From Vibrio panuliri (GTDB taxonomy: Bacteria > Pseudomonadota > Gammaproteobacteria > Enterobacterales > Vibrionaceae), in the NCBI RefSeq assembly GCF_009938205.1, contig NZ_AP019654.1:2880540-2944539 (forward strand): a stretch of DNA of 64,000 nucleotides, read 5' to 3'. The stretch's first letter is position 1. Each line of letters begins with the position of its first letter. The translations under genes were made by a program, and so were the position numbers. This document shows, in pieces, positions 9,532 through 19,515 of the stretch. The notes under the pieces are model-generated. The model ran no database searches. It worked only from the letters and a program-made list of their open reading frames with translations, and was not told the origin of the DNA.

Positions 9532-10251
9532 ATGCGAACACTCTTAGGTTTATTGCTTGCCGTGACCGCAAGCAGTGCGGTGGCAGCCCCACCCACTTCC
9601 TTTTCTGCCGCGAAACGTGAAGCGGTGAGTATCTACAAAGATCTCGAAAAAGATATCAACTATGCCACCAGTTTTTACTGTGGTTGTGATATCCGCTGGC
9701 AAGGTAAAAAAGGCATCCCAGATCTCGATGCATGTGGCTACAAGATTCGAAAACAAACGCAAAAAGTACGCGCAACACGCATCGAATGGGAACATGTCGT
9801 CCCGGCATGGCAATTTGGTCACCAACTGCAATGCTGGCAAGATGGCGGGCGCAAAAACTGCTCTCGTCGAGATAAGCAGTTCAAAATGATGGAAGCGGAT
9901 CTGCACAATCTCACTCCTGCGATTGGTGAAGTGAATGGCGATCGTTCCAACTACAACTTTAGTCAGTGGAATGGCGTTGACGGCGTGACCTATGGCCGTT
10001 GTGAAATGCAGGTAAACTTTAAACAGCGTCAGGTTATGCCACCGGATCGCGCTCGCGGATCGATTGCCCGCACCTACCTCTATATGAGCCAAGAATACGG
10101 CTTCAAGCTATCGAAACAACAGCGTAACCTCATGCTTGCTTGGAACAAAACATACCCAGCCGAAACATGGGAATGTGAGCGCGATAAACGCATCGCCAAA
10201 GTACAAGGCAATCACAACCCTTTTGTCATGGACGCCTGTCGTAAACGGTAA
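9532..10251 (+). CDS. endA: Endonuclease I, secreted DNase
   Basis: Periplasmic or extracellular nuclease that cuts double-stranded DNA; vibrio homologues (Dns, Vvn) degrade external DNA and limit transformation. 239 aa with a signal peptide ([19 protein letters not shown]). The core [11 protein letters not shown] carries the catalytic His of the beta-beta-alpha-metal fold, and [17 protein letters not shown] follows. Eight cysteines in the mature part (for example [13 protein letters not shown]) suggest disulfides and folding in the periplasm. It precedes rsmE-gshB but has a hairpin after it. Confidence 0.96.
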   Translation: MRTLLGLLLAVTASSAVAAPPTSFSAAKREAVSIYKDLEKDINYATSFYCGCDIRWQGKKGIPDLDACGYKIRKQTQKVRATRIEWEHVVPAWQFGHQLQCWQDGGRKNCSRRDKQFKMMEADLHNLTPAIGEVNGDRSNYNFSQWNGVDGVTYGRCEMQVNFKQRQVMPPDRARGSIARTYLYMSQEYGFKLSKQQRNLMLAWNKTYPAETWECERDKRIAKVQGNHNPFVMDACRKR

Positions 10252-10261
10252 GCAGCCCTTA

Positions 10262-10297
10262 TTCTCCCCCAAGTTTCCTTGAGGTACTTGGGGAGAA
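10262..10297 (+). terminator. Hairpin after endA
   Basis: TTCTCCCCCAAGT and ACTTGGGGAGAA form a 12-bp stem with one bulged C, 10 bp past the stop. No T-tract follows, so it may be a Rho-dependent end or an RNA 3' stabiliser rather than a strong intrinsic terminator. Confidence 0.5.
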
Positions 10298-10390
10298 ACC
10301 ATCGCGTTAAGCAATCGATCCCTTGTTTTTTCTGCTTAACGCATCCATGTTACTCTCTAGATATTAAAACCAAGCTGGAACTGATACACC

Positions 10391-11122
10391 ATGCGAATTC
10401 CTCGAATTTATCATCCTGAAACTATTCACCAACTTGGCGTTATCGCTCTAAGCGATGATGCTGCCGGTCATATTGGAAGAGTGCTGCGAATGCAGACTGG
10501 TCAAGAGGTGTTGCTATTTGATGGTAGCGGTGCAGAGTTTCCAGCGGTGATAAGCTCAGTTTCGAAAAAGAACGTCGAGGTCGAAATCACGGAGCGAGTT
10601 GAACGCAGTTGTGAGTCACCTTTGGACTTGCATCTAGGTCAGGTAGTATCTCGCGGTGACAAAATGGAGTTCACCATTCAAAAGTCGGTTGAACTGGGCG
10701 TAAATACCATTACACCGCTTATTTCTGAACGTTGCGGTGTAAAGCTCGACCAAAAACGTTTCGAAAAGAAACTAGAGCAATGGCAAAAAATCGCCATCAG
10801 CGCTTGTGAGCAGTGTGGTCGCAATACCGTGCCAGAAATTCGCCCAATCATGAAACTCGAAGATTGGTGTGCTGAAGAGTATGACGGTTTGAAACTCAAT
10901 CTGCATCCACGTGCAAAGTACTCTATTAATACCCTACCGACCCCTGTAGAAAAAGTTCGTTTGTTAATCGGTCCGGAAGGCGGCCTATCTGCCCAAGAGA
11001 TCGATATGACTCAAGAATACCAATTTGAAGAAACGTTGTTAGGCCCACGCGTTTTGCGCACAGAAACCGCAGCGTTAACTGCAATTACCGCACTACAAGT
11101 TCGCTTTGGCGACCTTGGTTAA
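10391..11122 (+). CDS. rsmE: 16S rRNA m3U1498 methyltransferase
   Basis: SPOUT-class methyltransferase that uses SAM to methylate U1498 of 16S rRNA in the 30S subunit. 243 aa. The C-terminal trefoil knot shows [12 protein letters not shown] and [16 protein letters not shown]; the N-terminal PUA-like part includes HIGRVLRM. gshB starts 12 bp after its stop, so the two are probably cotranscribed, as in E. coli. Confidence 0.97.
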   Translation: MRIPRIYHPETIHQLGVIALSDDAAGHIGRVLRMQTGQEVLLFDGSGAEFPAVISSVSKKNVEVEITERVERSCESPLDLHLGQVVSRGDKMEFTIQKSVELGVNTITPLISERCGVKLDQKRFEKKLEQWQKIAISACEQCGRNTVPEIRPIMKLEDWCAEEYDGLKLNLHPRAKYSINTLPTPVEKVRLLIGPEGGLSAQEIDMTQEYQFEETLLGPRVLRTETAALTAITALQVRFGDLG

Positions 11123-11134
11123 ACGGAGAAGATC

Positions 11135-12082
11135 ATGATTAAACTTGGCATAGTGATGGACCCAATTTCGTCCATCAACATTAAGAAGGATTCTAGCTTT
11201 GCCATGATGCTAGAAGCACAGCGTCGTGGCTACGAAATCCACTATATGGAAATGAATGATCTACACCTAGATCAAGGTGTTGCGATTGCAGATACAAAAG
11301 TGGTGACGCTAAAAGAAGATCCAAACGGTTGGTATGAGTTCAAGTCTGAGCAAACCATTAAACTGGCAGACTTAGACGCAGTATTGATGCGCAAAGACCC
11401 ACCATTCGATACCGAATATATCTACGCGACATACATTCTTGAGCGCGCAGAGGATGAAGGTGCACTGATTGTTAACAAACCGCAAAGCCTGCGCGACTGC
11501 AATGAGAAACTATTTACCGCTTGGTTCCCAGAGCTAACGCCAACGACCATAGTGACACGTAAAGCGGAGAAAATTAAAGCCTTCCGCGAAGAGCATGGTG
11601 ACGTGATCCTCAAGCCTTTAGATGGTATGGGTGGTGCATCGATTTTCCGCGTTAAAGAGAACGATCCAAACGTCTCTGTGATTATCGAAACATTGACCAA
11701 CCACGGTCAAAACTACGCCATGGCGCAAACCTTTGTTCCAGACATCAGTAATGGTGACAAGCGTATCCTCGTGGTTGATGGCGAGCCAATGCCTTACTGC
11801 CTGGCACGTATTCCAGCCAAAGGGGAAACTCGTGGCAACCTTGCAGCTGGTGGCCGCGGCGAAGCTCGTCCACTCAGTGAGACAGATAAACAGATCGCAG
11901 AAGCTGTAGCGCCTACACTTAAAGAAAAAGGTCTTATCTTTGTCGGTCTCGACGTCATTGGTGACAAGCTAACTGAAATCAATGTGACAAGCCCGACTTG
12001 TATTCGTGAGATTGAAGCGGCTTTTGATATCTCAATTACGGGCAAGTTGATGGATGCCATCGAGCGTCGCATTAAAAAATAA
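11135..12082 (+). CDS. gshB: Glutathione synthetase
   Basis: ATP-grasp ligase that adds glycine to gamma-glutamylcysteine, the second step of glutathione synthesis. 315 aa. MDPISSINIKKDSSFAMMLEA at the N-terminus, LKPLDGMGGASIFR and the C-terminal DVIGDKLTEINVTSPTC metal/ATP site are standard for GshB (each quoted in short form). An AACGGAGAAG ribosome site precedes the ATG. It follows rsmE and comes before yqgE and ruvX, the conserved rsmE-gshB-yqgE-ruvX order. Confidence 0.98.
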   Translation: MIKLGIVMDPISSINIKKDSSFAMMLEAQRRGYEIHYMEMNDLHLDQGVAIADTKVVTLKEDPNGWYEFKSEQTIKLADLDAVLMRKDPPFDTEYIYATYILERAEDEGALIVNKPQSLRDCNEKLFTAWFPELTPTTIVTRKAEKIKAFREEHGDVILKPLDGMGGASIFRVKENDPNVSVIIETLTNHGQNYAMAQTFVPDISNGDKRILVVDGEPMPYCLARIPAKGETRGNLAAGGRGEARPLSETDKQIAEAVAPTLKEKGLIFVGLDVIGDKLTEINVTSPTCIREIEAAFDISITGKLMDAIERRIKK

Positions 12083-12112
12083 AGTCCAATGGGGCCTAGT
12101 GCCCCACTTTGG
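12081..12112 (+). terminator. Weak terminator after gshB
   Basis: TGGGGC-CTAGT-GCCCCA at 12090-12106 with AAAGT/ACTTT flanks. The short T-tract makes partial readthrough into yqgE likely. Confidence 0.55.
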
Positions 12113-12134
12113 TTTGACATAAGGCTGGATACTT

Positions 12135-12698
12135 ATGAACTTAACTAACCACTTTTTAGTTGCTATGCCAGGGATGAAAGATCCCTACTTTCAGCGCAGT
12201 GTCATCTATATTTGTGAGCACAATCAGGACGGAGCCATGGGCTTGATGATCAGCTCTCCGATTGAGATAACTGTCGGTAAGATGCTTGAGCAAGTCAATG
12301 TTCAGCCCGTTCATCCCCAGCTAAAAACGGAAAACCTTGCCATGCCGGTATTAAATGGCGGTCCGGTTTCAGAAGATCGTGGTTTTATACTGCATCAACC
12401 AAAAGACAGATATGAGTCCAGTATTCAAATGACCGACCATATTTCTGTCACCACCTCAAAAGACATTTTAAGTGTCCTTGGTACGGAAGCTGAGCCTAAT
12501 CACTACTTGGTAGCGCTAGGTTATTCTGGCTGGGAAGCGGGACAACTGGAAGTTGAGTTGGCTGAAAATTCTTGGCTAACCGTTGAAGCGGACCCAAGTG
12601 TGATTTTTGAAACACCAGTCAAAGAACGTTGGCAGAAAGCAGTCCAAATGTTAGGTATTGATGTGGCACAGCTATCAAGCGATATTGGTCACGCATAA
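12135..12698 (+). CDS. yqgE: YqgE/AlgH family protein (UPF0301)
   Basis: 187 aa. [19 protein letters not shown] at the start, [30 protein letters not shown] and [15 protein letters not shown] are diagnostic of the family. Its biochemical role is not settled; in Pseudomonas AlgH has been linked to alginate control. Soluble, no signal peptide. It lies between gshB and ruvX and is very probably cotranscribed with ruvX, 67 bp downstream. Confidence 0.95.
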   Translation: MNLTNHFLVAMPGMKDPYFQRSVIYICEHNQDGAMGLMISSPIEITVGKMLEQVNVQPVHPQLKTENLAMPVLNGGPVSEDRGFILHQPKDRYESSIQMTDHISVTTSKDILSVLGTEAEPNHYLVALGYSGWEAGQLEVELAENSWLTVEADPSVIFETPVKERWQKAVQMLGIDVAQLSSDIGHA

Positions 12699-12765
12699 CC
12701 AATGGTAGTGAGGTCACTACCGCTCTTTTCGCTGGTCTTATTAACACCATTACTAGAAGCAAATT

Positions 12766-13194
12766 ATGTCTAACAGAACCATCATGGCTTTCGACTTCGG
12801 CACCAAAAGTATCGGCAGTGCGATTGGTCAAGAGATAACCGCAACAGCATCACCACTGAAAGCTTTTAAAGCCAACGACGGTATCCCGAATTGGGATGAC
12901 ATCGAAAAGCAAATTAAAGAGTGGCAACCCAATCTACTCGTAGTTGGGTTACCTACAGATTTGCACGGCAAAGATTTAGAAACTATCACGCCACGCGCGA
13001 AGAAATTTGCTAAGCGTCTACAAGGCCGTTATGGCTTGCCTGTCGAACTGCATGACGAGCGTTTGTCGACCGCTGAAGCGCGCGCAGAGCTGTTTTCGAT
13101 GGGTGGCTATAAGGCACTATCAAAAGGCAACATCGATTGCCAATCAGCAGTCGTGATTTTGGAAAGTTGGTTTGAAGCCCAATGGGGTGAGTAA
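12766..13194 (+). CDS. ruvX: RuvX/YqgF, RNase H-fold nuclease for pre-16S rRNA
   Basis: 142 aa. The RNase H-like fold is marked by [11 protein letters not shown] (first acidic residue), [21 protein letters not shown] and the last acidic residue in [14 protein letters not shown]. In E. coli YqgF is implicated in 5'-end maturation of 16S rRNA; the Holliday-junction resolvase name is by fold only. It ends the rsmE-gshB-yqgE-ruvX series and faces pmbA across a bidirectional terminator. Confidence 0.95.
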   Translation: MSNRTIMAFDFGTKSIGSAIGQEITATASPLKAFKANDGIPNWDDIEKQIKEWQPNLLVVGLPTDLHGKDLETITPRAKKFAKRLQGRYGLPVELHDERLSTAEARAELFSMGGYKALSKGNIDCQSAVVILESWFEAQWGE

Positions 13195-13225
13195 CAGACT
13201 CCAACGCAAAAATTCGCAGCAAACA

Positions 13226-13255
13226 AAAATCCCAAGCCTAAAGCTTGGGATTTTT
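13226..13255. terminator. Bidirectional terminator, ruvX / pmbA
   Basis: AAAAATCCCAAGC and GCTTGGGATTTTT flank a 4-nt loop, between convergent stop codons. Confidence 0.92.
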
Positions 13256-13274
13256 CGTTTCGAGTTGGTCGCGA

Positions 13275-14618
13275 TTACTCGCCCGCAACCTTCATTGTTT
13301 CAAGTAGGATAGAGCCTGTTTGGATCTGTGAGCGTGTCTCGACGTCGCTACCCACAGCGACAATCTGCTGATACATCTCTTTCAAATTACCTGCAATGGT
13401 AATTTCAGACACAGGGTATTGAATCTGGCCATTTTCGACCCAGAAACCTGCCGCTCCGCGTGAATAATCACCCGTCACCACATTGACACCTTGCCCCATC
13501 ACTTCCGTGACCAATAGACCGGTGCCAAGCTCTTTAAGCATCTGCTCAAAGTTTTGGCCCGTCGACGTCACGTAACAGTTGTGGATGCCGCCCGCATGAC
13601 CGGTTGGTGTCATCTTCATTTTACGCGCAGCATAGCTAGTGAGTAGGTAGGTCGCCAGTACACCATCTGTAATGATTTCTGTATCACGAGTGTATACACC
13701 TTCGCTATCAAATGGACTTGATGCCAAGCCGCGCAACACATGTGGACGTTCAGAAAGATTAAACCAGCTCGGTAGAACTTGCTGACCAAGATGATCCAAT
13801 AAAAATGATGACTTACGGTAAAGATTACCACCACTGATCGCCATAACGAGGTGTCCCAACAGACCCGTCGCAACATCCGCGGCAAACATGACTGGATACT
13901 TGCCCGTGGCGAGGCGTTTTGCGTCTAATCGGCTAACGGTCTTTTCAGCAGCTTGGGCACCCACTTGCTCAGGAGCCCATAAATCGTCTTTATGACGCGC
14001 GACGGTATAACTGTAATCACGCTCCATCTCACCATTAGCGCCTTGACCGATCACACAACAACTGGTGCTGTGACGACTGCTGGCGTAACTGGCGAGCAAG
14101 CCATGGCTGTTACCGTAAACTTTCACACCATAATGGCTATCGTAGCTTGCGCCGTCACTCTGTTTGATCTTGCTGCTAAACGCCAACGCACGTTCTTCTG
14201 CAGCAATCGCCACTTGTGCGGCATAGTCAGGATCAGGCGTATCTGGGTGGAACAAGTCAAGATCTGGAATCTCTTGCACCATCAATTCTTTTGGCGCAGG
14301 TCCCGCACAAGGGTCTTCAGATGTGTATTGAGCGATATCTAGCGCAGCCAATACGGTTTGCTGAATCGCCTTTTCACTCAGATCAGAAGTGGATGCGCTG
14401 CCTTTACGCTGACCGCGGTAAACGGTAATACCCAGCGCCCCATCACTATTGAATTCCACGTTTTCCACTTCACACATGCGGGTAGAAACACTTAAGCCAG
14501 TCGACTTAGTAATGGCAACTTCTGCGGCATCAGCTTTGACTGCTGCCATCTCCAGTGCTTTCGCGACTGCAGCTTCTAGCTCAGCGCGTTGCTGAGCGAC
14601 TTGCTCTTTTACGTCCAT
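13275..14618 (-). CDS. pmbA: TldE/PmbA metalloprotease subunit
   Basis: Partner of TldD; the heterodimer is a metalloprotease that in E. coli trims microcin B17 precursor and degrades the CcdA antitoxin. 447 aa, the usual length. As is normal for TldE, there is no HExxH; the zinc site belongs to TldD, which is not in this window. [15 protein letters not shown] and [16 protein letters not shown] are family hallmarks. It is divergent from darP (yjgA), the same pairing found in E. coli. Confidence 0.96.
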   Translation of the reverse strand: MDVKEQVAQQRAELEAAVAKALEMAAVKADAAEVAITKSTGLSVSTRMCEVENVEFNSDGALGITVYRGQRKGSASTSDLSEKAIQQTVLAALDIAQYTSEDPCAGPAPKELMVQEIPDLDLFHPDTPDPDYAAQVAIAAEERALAFSSKIKQSDGASYDSHYGVKVYGNSHGLLASYASSRHSTSCCVIGQGANGEMERDYSYTVARHKDDLWAPEQVGAQAAEKTVSRLDAKRLATGKYPVMFAADVATGLLGHLVMAISGGNLYRKSSFLLDHLGQQVLPSWFNLSERPHVLRGLASSPFDSEGVYTRDTEIITDGVLATYLLTSYAARKMKMTPTGHAGGIHNCYVTSTGQNFEQMLKELGTGLLVTEVMGQGVNVVTGDYSRGAAGFWVENGQIQYPVSEITIAGNLKEMYQQIVAVGSDVETRSQIQTGSILLETMKVAGE

Positions 14619-14727
14619 ATTTCATCTAAATAATCATGAGTCTTGCTTCTAGGATAACAAGAATTTCGCTTTCTCCCCACGATTCTTGTTAAAATAGAGG
14701 AATAGATAGTCAAATAAGGCAAAACAG

Positions 14728-15255
14728 ATGGCACGTAAAAATCAAAAAGCGCCATGGGAACCGGAAGAAGAGATCATCTGGGTAAGTAAATCCGAGATGA
14801 AGCGCGATATGGAAGAGTTGCAAAAGCTGGGTGAAGAACTGGTCGGTCTAAAACCGTCTACTCTGGCTAAGTTCCCATTGAGCGAAGATCTGGCTGAAGC
14901 AATCCACGATGCACAACGTTTTAAAAACGAAGCACGTCGTCGTCAGCTACAGCGAATCGGTAAGCTGATGCGTTACGAAGATCCAGAGCCAATTCAAGCG
15001 GCATTGGATAAGGTTCGTAACAAGCACTCGCAAAACACGGCAGTACTGCACAAGTTAGAGCAACTACGTGATCGTGTTGTTGAACAAGGTGATACGGCAA
15101 TTGACGAAGTAATGGAGCTTTACCCAGCTGCAGACCGTCAACGTCTGCGTCAGCTTGCACGTCAAGCCGCGAAAGAAAAATCATCGAACAAGCCAGCAAA
15201 AGCGTTCCGTGAAATTTTCCAAGTGCTTAAAGAGCTCAATGACGAAGAGTTCTAA
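14728..15255 (+). CDS. darP: Ribosome biogenesis factor DarP (YjgA)
   Basis: Promotes late maturation of the 50S peptidyl-transferase centre in E. coli. 175 aa, highly charged and helical (two three-helix bundles in known structures), with [18 protein letters not shown] at the start and a basic middle region ([19 protein letters not shown]) that suits rRNA contact. Single-gene unit, divergent from pmbA, ended by a bidirectional terminator against thiQ. Confidence 0.95.
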   Translation: MARKNQKAPWEPEEEIIWVSKSEMKRDMEELQKLGEELVGLKPSTLAKFPLSEDLAEAIHDAQRFKNEARRRQLQRIGKLMRYEDPEPIQAALDKVRNKHSQNTAVLHKLEQLRDRVVEQGDTAIDEVMELYPAADRQRLRQLARQAAKEKSSNKPAKAFREIFQVLKELNDEEF

Positions 15256-15283
15256 CTCTCGCTCACTGACTCGAAGAAAATAG

Positions 15284-15314
15284 AAAAAAGGTTGCCCATT
15301 GAGCAACCTTTTTT
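15284..15314. terminator. Bidirectional terminator, darP / thiQ
   Basis: AAAAAAGGTTGC and GCAACCTTTTTT with a 7-nt loop, between convergent stops. Confidence 0.92.
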
Positions 15315-15332
15315 GTTTTCACCAGCGTTGAT

Positions 15333-16037
15333 TTAATGGCCTGCTTTCACAAACGCCGCTAACTCAGTGTTTGGGTGGGCAACACTGAGCTGGTCGATAC
15401 TCGCTGCCACGGCAATTTTTCCATGGTTAATAAAGGCAAAATCAGTCGCAATAGCGCGCGCATCACTGACATGATGTGTCACCATGACCACGGTTAGATT
15501 GCGCTCATTCGCTAAACGTTGAACCAAACTCAACATCTCTTCACGCAGCAGGGGATCAAGTGCTGAGAATGGCTCATCCAATAGCCAAATCGGATGCGGC
15601 TGAACAAAACAGCGCGCCAACGCCACTCGCTGACGTTGCCCGCCTGAAAGTTGCTCTGGTAAGCGATCAAGTAACTCTTCAACGCCAACCTGTTGTGCTG
15701 CCCGTTCGATTTGCTGATGTTGTTCTGCCGTCAGTTTTAACCCCGGATGCAAACCAAGCCCAATATTCTCTCTCACACTCAAATGAGCAAATAGGTTATG
15801 TTCTTGAAACAGCATCGCTAATGGTCTTTGATGTGGAGCTTTACCGATTAACGATTCGTTTGCCGCAACAATATCGCCACTAATGGGCTCAATAAATCCC
15901 GCGATTAATGCCAGCAAGGTTGATTTGCCCGCCCCGCTAGGCCCCATCAAAGCGCAAATTGAGCCTGCCGCTATCTGCAAGTCAAAATCAAATGGCTGAT
16001 TATGATAGGTATAATGAACTTGCTTAACATTTATCAT
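15333..16037 (-). CDS. thiQ: Thiamine ABC transporter, ATP-binding subunit
   Basis: Energises thiamine/TPP import with ThiP and ThiB. 234 aa from MINVKQVHYTYHN. Walker A GPSGAGKST, ABC signature LSGGQRQRVALARC and Walker B IWLLDEPFSALDP are intact. I set the start at 16037, which has AAGG upstream and overlaps the thiP stop by 14 bp; a longer reading adds 12 non-conserved residues. Last gene of thiBPQ, controlled by the TPP riboswitch in front of thiB. Confidence 0.96.
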   Translation of the reverse strand: MINVKQVHYTYHNQPFDFDLQIAAGSICALMGPSGAGKSTLLALIAGFIEPISGDIVAANESLIGKAPHQRPLAMLFQEHNLFAHLSVRENIGLGLHPGLKLTAEQHQQIERAAQQVGVEELLDRLPEQLSGGQRQRVALARCFVQPHPIWLLDEPFSALDPLLREEMLSLVQRLANERNLTVVMVTHHVSDARAIATDFAFINHGKIAVAASIDQLSVAHPNTELAAFVKAGH

Positions 16038-17625
16038 GCTGAACCTTTGTATTGGCTTTAAACAGTTTTTCAATCAAAGTAAAACAGACCACGCTCAAGA
16101 GCAGCAAAGTTAAGGAAACGACACCAGCCGCTTCCATTTGATAGCTGCCTAATAGTTGGAAAAGGTAAAGTGGCAGAGTACGAAACTCTTGTCCGCCAAA
16201 TAGCGCAATGGCCCCTAAGTCACCAATAGCCAACATAAAGCTGATCGAAAATGCATGCGCCATCGGCTTTTGCAAACCGCGCCACTCAATCACTTTGAAA
16301 CGTTGCCAGCCTTTTAGTCCTAAACTCGCGGCAAGATATTGGTATTGCTGCTCAATCTGCAACATTGGCTGTGAGAGCGTTTTCACCACATACGGCAAGC
16401 CCATCAATGCATTCACCGCCACGACGATAAAAAAGGCAAAACTAAACACATCGGTAATATTGCGGAGCAATAAAAATAGACCGGTTGAAATAACCAGCCC
16501 TGGGGTCACCAGAATAATCGTCCCGAGTAACTCAATCTGATCAGCACGACGAGCCTTGTGATTCAGACGCAATCGCCGGCTAGTGGTCAACACCGCTAGA
16601 CCCGCAGATAGGGCAATGACACTCGCTACCACAGCTACTTGCAAGGAAGCGAGTAGTGCTTGCCAAAAACGGGCATCGCTCAGCACGCTAACAAGCTGCG
16701 AGTTCAATCCACTGACGATCACCACCAGCAGCGGCGGTACCACTAGTAAGCTCGCGATAAGGATCCAAGCGCCATCCCAAATTTGCCATCCAAGCGTGTC
16801 GTTAACCAAATAACGTTGATGGGTCATCGAGCCACTACTTACCGCAACGGGTTTCGCCAAACGCTGAATCGTTAGCGCTAACACGCCACAAAGTAGCATT
16901 TGCCAAATCGCCAGTAACGCGCCAGCCTGTAAATCAAAATCAAACTTAATTGCTTGATAAATTGCCAGCTCAATCGTGGTTGATTTTGGTCCGCCGCCCA
17001 ACGCCATCACAGTAGCAAAACTGGTAAAGCACAGCATAAACACGAGGCCAGAAACATGAGGCAACTGTTGACGCAGGCGTGGCCACTCCACCCACTTAAA
17101 CTTCTGCCACTGACTCATACCAAGGTGGGCACACAGCTTATGTTGCTCTTGTGGAATGGATTCTAGCGCCTGCAATAAAAGCCGGGCAGCATAAGGGAGA
17201 TTAAAAAAGGCATGCGCCAGCAAAATCCCATTCAACCCATAGATGGAAAACGGCAGCTCATCACCAAAATAAGCAAACAGATCGGCGAACAAGCCAGAAT
17301 TACCATAAATCGCTAACAGACCAAAAACCCCGACTAAAACTGGCAATACCAAGGTTGAACTAAACAGTCTGAGTAGCAGATTTTTGCCTTTAAAATCACG
17401 TTTAGATAGCGCATGAGCAACCGGCAGCGCAAAACCGACACTAATGAGTGTCGAGAGAAACGATTGATAGAAACTAAACTGCGTGACGTGGCGGTAGTAT
17501 GGGTCTTGCCATACCGCAAGAACATTCAGTGAGGGTGCCGCGTAGAACAACGCTGCTAGGGCTGAAAATACAAAGGTCGCGATAACCATCGCGACCACTA
17601 GCCCGATTTTAGGCGTACAATTCAA
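16024..17625 (-). CDS. thiP: Thiamine ABC transporter, permease
   Basis: 533 aa, close to the E. coli length. It is a fused double permease with about 12 hydrophobic segments and two copies of the BPD inner-membrane loop (around HLGMSQWQKFKWVEWPRL and SLGLKGWQRFKVIEWRGL) that contact ThiQ. It forms the channel for thiamine delivered by ThiB. It starts 9 bp after the thiB stop and overlaps thiQ, consistent with translational coupling. Confidence 0.96.
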   Translation of the reverse strand: MNCTPKIGLVVAMVIATFVFSALAALFYAAPSLNVLAVWQDPYYRHVTQFSFYQSFLSTLISVGFALPVAHALSKRDFKGKNLLLRLFSSTLVLPVLVGVFGLLAIYGNSGLFADLFAYFGDELPFSIYGLNGILLAHAFFNLPYAARLLLQALESIPQEQHKLCAHLGMSQWQKFKWVEWPRLRQQLPHVSGLVFMLCFTSFATVMALGGGPKSTTIELAIYQAIKFDFDLQAGALLAIWQMLLCGVLALTIQRLAKPVAVSSGSMTHQRYLVNDTLGWQIWDGAWILIASLLVVPPLLVVIVSGLNSQLVSVLSDARFWQALLASLQVAVVASVIALSAGLAVLTTSRRLRLNHKARRADQIELLGTIILVTPGLVISTGLFLLLRNITDVFSFAFFIVVAVNALMGLPYVVKTLSQPMLQIEQQYQYLAASLGLKGWQRFKVIEWRGLQKPMAHAFSISFMLAIGDLGAIALFGGQEFRTLPLYLFQLLGSYQMEAAGVVSLTLLLLSVVCFTLIEKLFKANTKVQHDKC

Positions 17626-17634
17626 GCAAGCACC

Positions 17635-18627
17635 CTATCGAGTCAATGCGCTTTGCCATTCGCGAATCCATGCTTTACGCTGCGCTGCAACTTCATCGGA
17701 AGTAAAACTTAGCGCCTTAATTGGCACGCTCAAAGATTCATACCCTTGCGGCAATGCAATATCAGTCACTGGATACATCCAGTTGCCCGTTGGCATTGCC
17801 GATTGGAAGCCCTCACTTAAGATAAACTGCATAAATTTATCTGCTAACTCAGGGTGTTGCGAACCTTTAACTTTTGCAGCCACCTCCACTTGAGTGTAAT
17901 GACCTTCAGAGAAGTTAGCCGCAGCAAAGCGCTTATCTTGCTCTGCGATAATGTGATAGGCAGGCGACGTGGTGTATGACAACACCATATCCGCTTCACC
18001 TTCGAGGAACATCGAGTATGCCTCAGACCAACCTTTGGTTACCGTCACCGTTTTTTGCGCGATTTTTTGCCAAGCCGCAGCAACATCGTCACCGTATACG
18101 GACTTCATCCACAACATAAACCCTTGTCCTGGCGTCGACGTTCGTGGGTCTTGATAGATAATTTTTAGATCATCACGCTGCTCCACTAGCTCTTTTAAGC
18201 TGGTCGGTGGATTGGCAAGCTTTTCCGTGTTGTAGACAAAAGCAAAATAACTAAAGTCATAAGGGACAAAGGTTTTATCTTGCCAACCACCAGGAATAGT
18301 AACGCTTGAAGTGTCGACCGAGTGTTCAACTAAAAAGCCGGTTTTCTTTGCCTCAGCCATAAGGTTGTTATCTAACCCTAAAACAATATCCGCTTTGCTT
18401 TTGCCATTTTCCAAACGCAGACGGTTCAGAATCGAAACACCGTCATCTAGGGCAACAAAGTTAACTTCACAGCCATCACACTGCGCTTCAAACGCTTTTT
18501 TCACTGCAGGAGCCGGTCCCCAATCAGCGGCAAAAGAGTCATAGGTATAAACGGTTAATGTATTGTCTGCGGCAAACGCAGAGAAGGAAGCACAAGCAAT
18601 GGCTAGGGCTGTTAGAGTGGTTTTCAC
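17635..18627 (-). CDS. thiB: Thiamine-binding periplasmic protein
   Basis: Captures thiamine, TMP or TPP in the periplasm and passes it to ThiPQ. About 330 aa with a signal peptide (KTTLTALAIACASFSAFA, then ADNTL). I chose the GTG at 18627 because GGAGAG lies 6 nt upstream and the signal peptide then begins directly; an in-frame GTG nine codons earlier lacks a site. YTYDSFAADWGPAPAVKKAFE and YDFSYFAFVYN are typical. First gene of thiBPQ, directly under the TPP riboswitch. Confidence 0.95.
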   Translation of the reverse strand: MKTTLTALAIACASFSAFAADNTLTVYTYDSFAADWGPAPAVKKAFEAQCDGCEVNFVALDDGVSILNRLRLENGKSKADIVLGLDNNLMAEAKKTGFLVEHSVDTSSVTIPGGWQDKTFVPYDFSYFAFVYNTEKLANPPTSLKELVEQRDDLKIIYQDPRTSTPGQGFMLWMKSVYGDDVAAAWQKIAQKTVTVTKGWSEAYSMFLEGEADMVLSYTTSPAYHIIAEQDKRFAAANFSEGHYTQVEVAAKVKGSQHPELADKFMQFILSEGFQSAMPTGNWMYPVTDIALPQGYESLSVPIKALSFTSDEVAAQRKAWIREWQSALTR

Positions 18628-18701
18628 TGTTCGCTCTCCAAGGTTGAGCAGCACAGGTTTGAGGTCGAGGCTTAATTATCCATAATTATCAATTATCCTG
18701 A

Positions 18702-18794
18702 CTCAATTCCTACGCCAGCATTATCTGGTTCAGGTACACGGGTCCCGACAATTGTCGATCTCAGCCAGTGCGCTGCACTTGGCTCCCCGATGAG
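18702..18794 (-). ncRNA. TPP riboswitch (THI element) upstream of thiB
   Basis: Read on the minus strand, the region shows the conserved GGCTGAGAT, the GGGACCCG segment, ACCTGAACCAGATAATGC and TGGCGTAGGAA of the TPP aptamer, closed by a short P1 (CTCA at the 5' end, TGAG at the 3' end). About 75 nt separate it from the thiB start and no strong U-tract hairpin is obvious there, so control is probably at translation initiation, possibly by masking GGAGAG. It ties thiamine import to TPP level. Confidence 0.95.
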
Positions 18795-18883
18795 TTTCGC
18801 CTCGATTGTAATCATTCCAAATATCAATGGCTACAATCAATCATCATAAAGTCAATTTATCCAATACCCAGACAACAAGGTTA

Positions 18884-19510
18884 TCACTGACGTTGGTCAT
18901 AGCCCCAACGAGGCACCAAACCTTGCTTAACGCCTAAATGGTCTAAGATCCTTGCCACCATAAAATCGACCAAATCGTCGATGGTTTTTGGCTGATGATA
19001 GAAACCTGGGGCCGCAGGCATAATTGTCACGCCCATCTGCGATAACTTGTGCATATTTTCTAAATGCAATGTTGAAAAAGGGGTTTCTCTTACGACAAGT
19101 AACAACTGCCCACGCTCTTTCATCACCACATCCGCAGCGCGCTCAATCAAGTTGTCCGACATACCGTGGGCAATAGCGGCAACACTGCCAGCTGAACAAG
19201 GGCAAACGACCATTTGTTTGGGGGCAGCAGACCCTGAGGCGACAGGAGAAAACCAGTCGTCTTTACCACAAACAATCAGTTTACTCGGCTCACAGTTAAG
19301 ATGCTCCACCAGCGCCTGTTTAGCTGCATCAGGGCCACTTGGTAGCTTTAACCCATGCTCGGTGGCAAGCACCACGCGAGCAGCAGATGAAATCAGTAAG
19401 TAAACTTGATAGTTAGCCGCAAGCAAACATTCTAATAAACGTAGTCCGTAAGGCGCTCCTGAAGCGCCTGTAAAAGCGAGCGTTATGGCTTTATTATCTT
19501 GCTGTGTCAT
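18884..19510 (-). CDS. ubiX: Flavin prenyltransferase UbiX
   Basis: Makes prenylated FMN, the cofactor of the decarboxylase UbiD in ubiquinone synthesis. 208 aa. The flavin-binding [15 protein letters not shown] lies near the N-terminus, [21 protein letters not shown]-type segment (short form CPCSAG...[11 protein letters not shown]) in the middle and [19 protein letters not shown] near the end. ATG at 19510; a TTG one codon upstream is also open. It starts 5 bp past the mpl stop, so mpl and ubiX are probably one transcript. Confidence 0.96.
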   Translation of the reverse strand: MTQQDNKAITLAFTGASGAPYGLRLLECLLAANYQVYLLISSAARVVLATEHGLKLPSGPDAAKQALVEHLNCEPSKLIVCGKDDWFSPVASGSAAPKQMVVCPCSAGSVAAIAHGMSDNLIERAADVVMKERGQLLLVVRETPFSTLHLENMHKLSQMGVTIMPAAPGFYHQPKTIDDLVDFMVARILDHLGVKQGLVPRWGYDQRQ

Positions 19511-19515
19511 CAATC

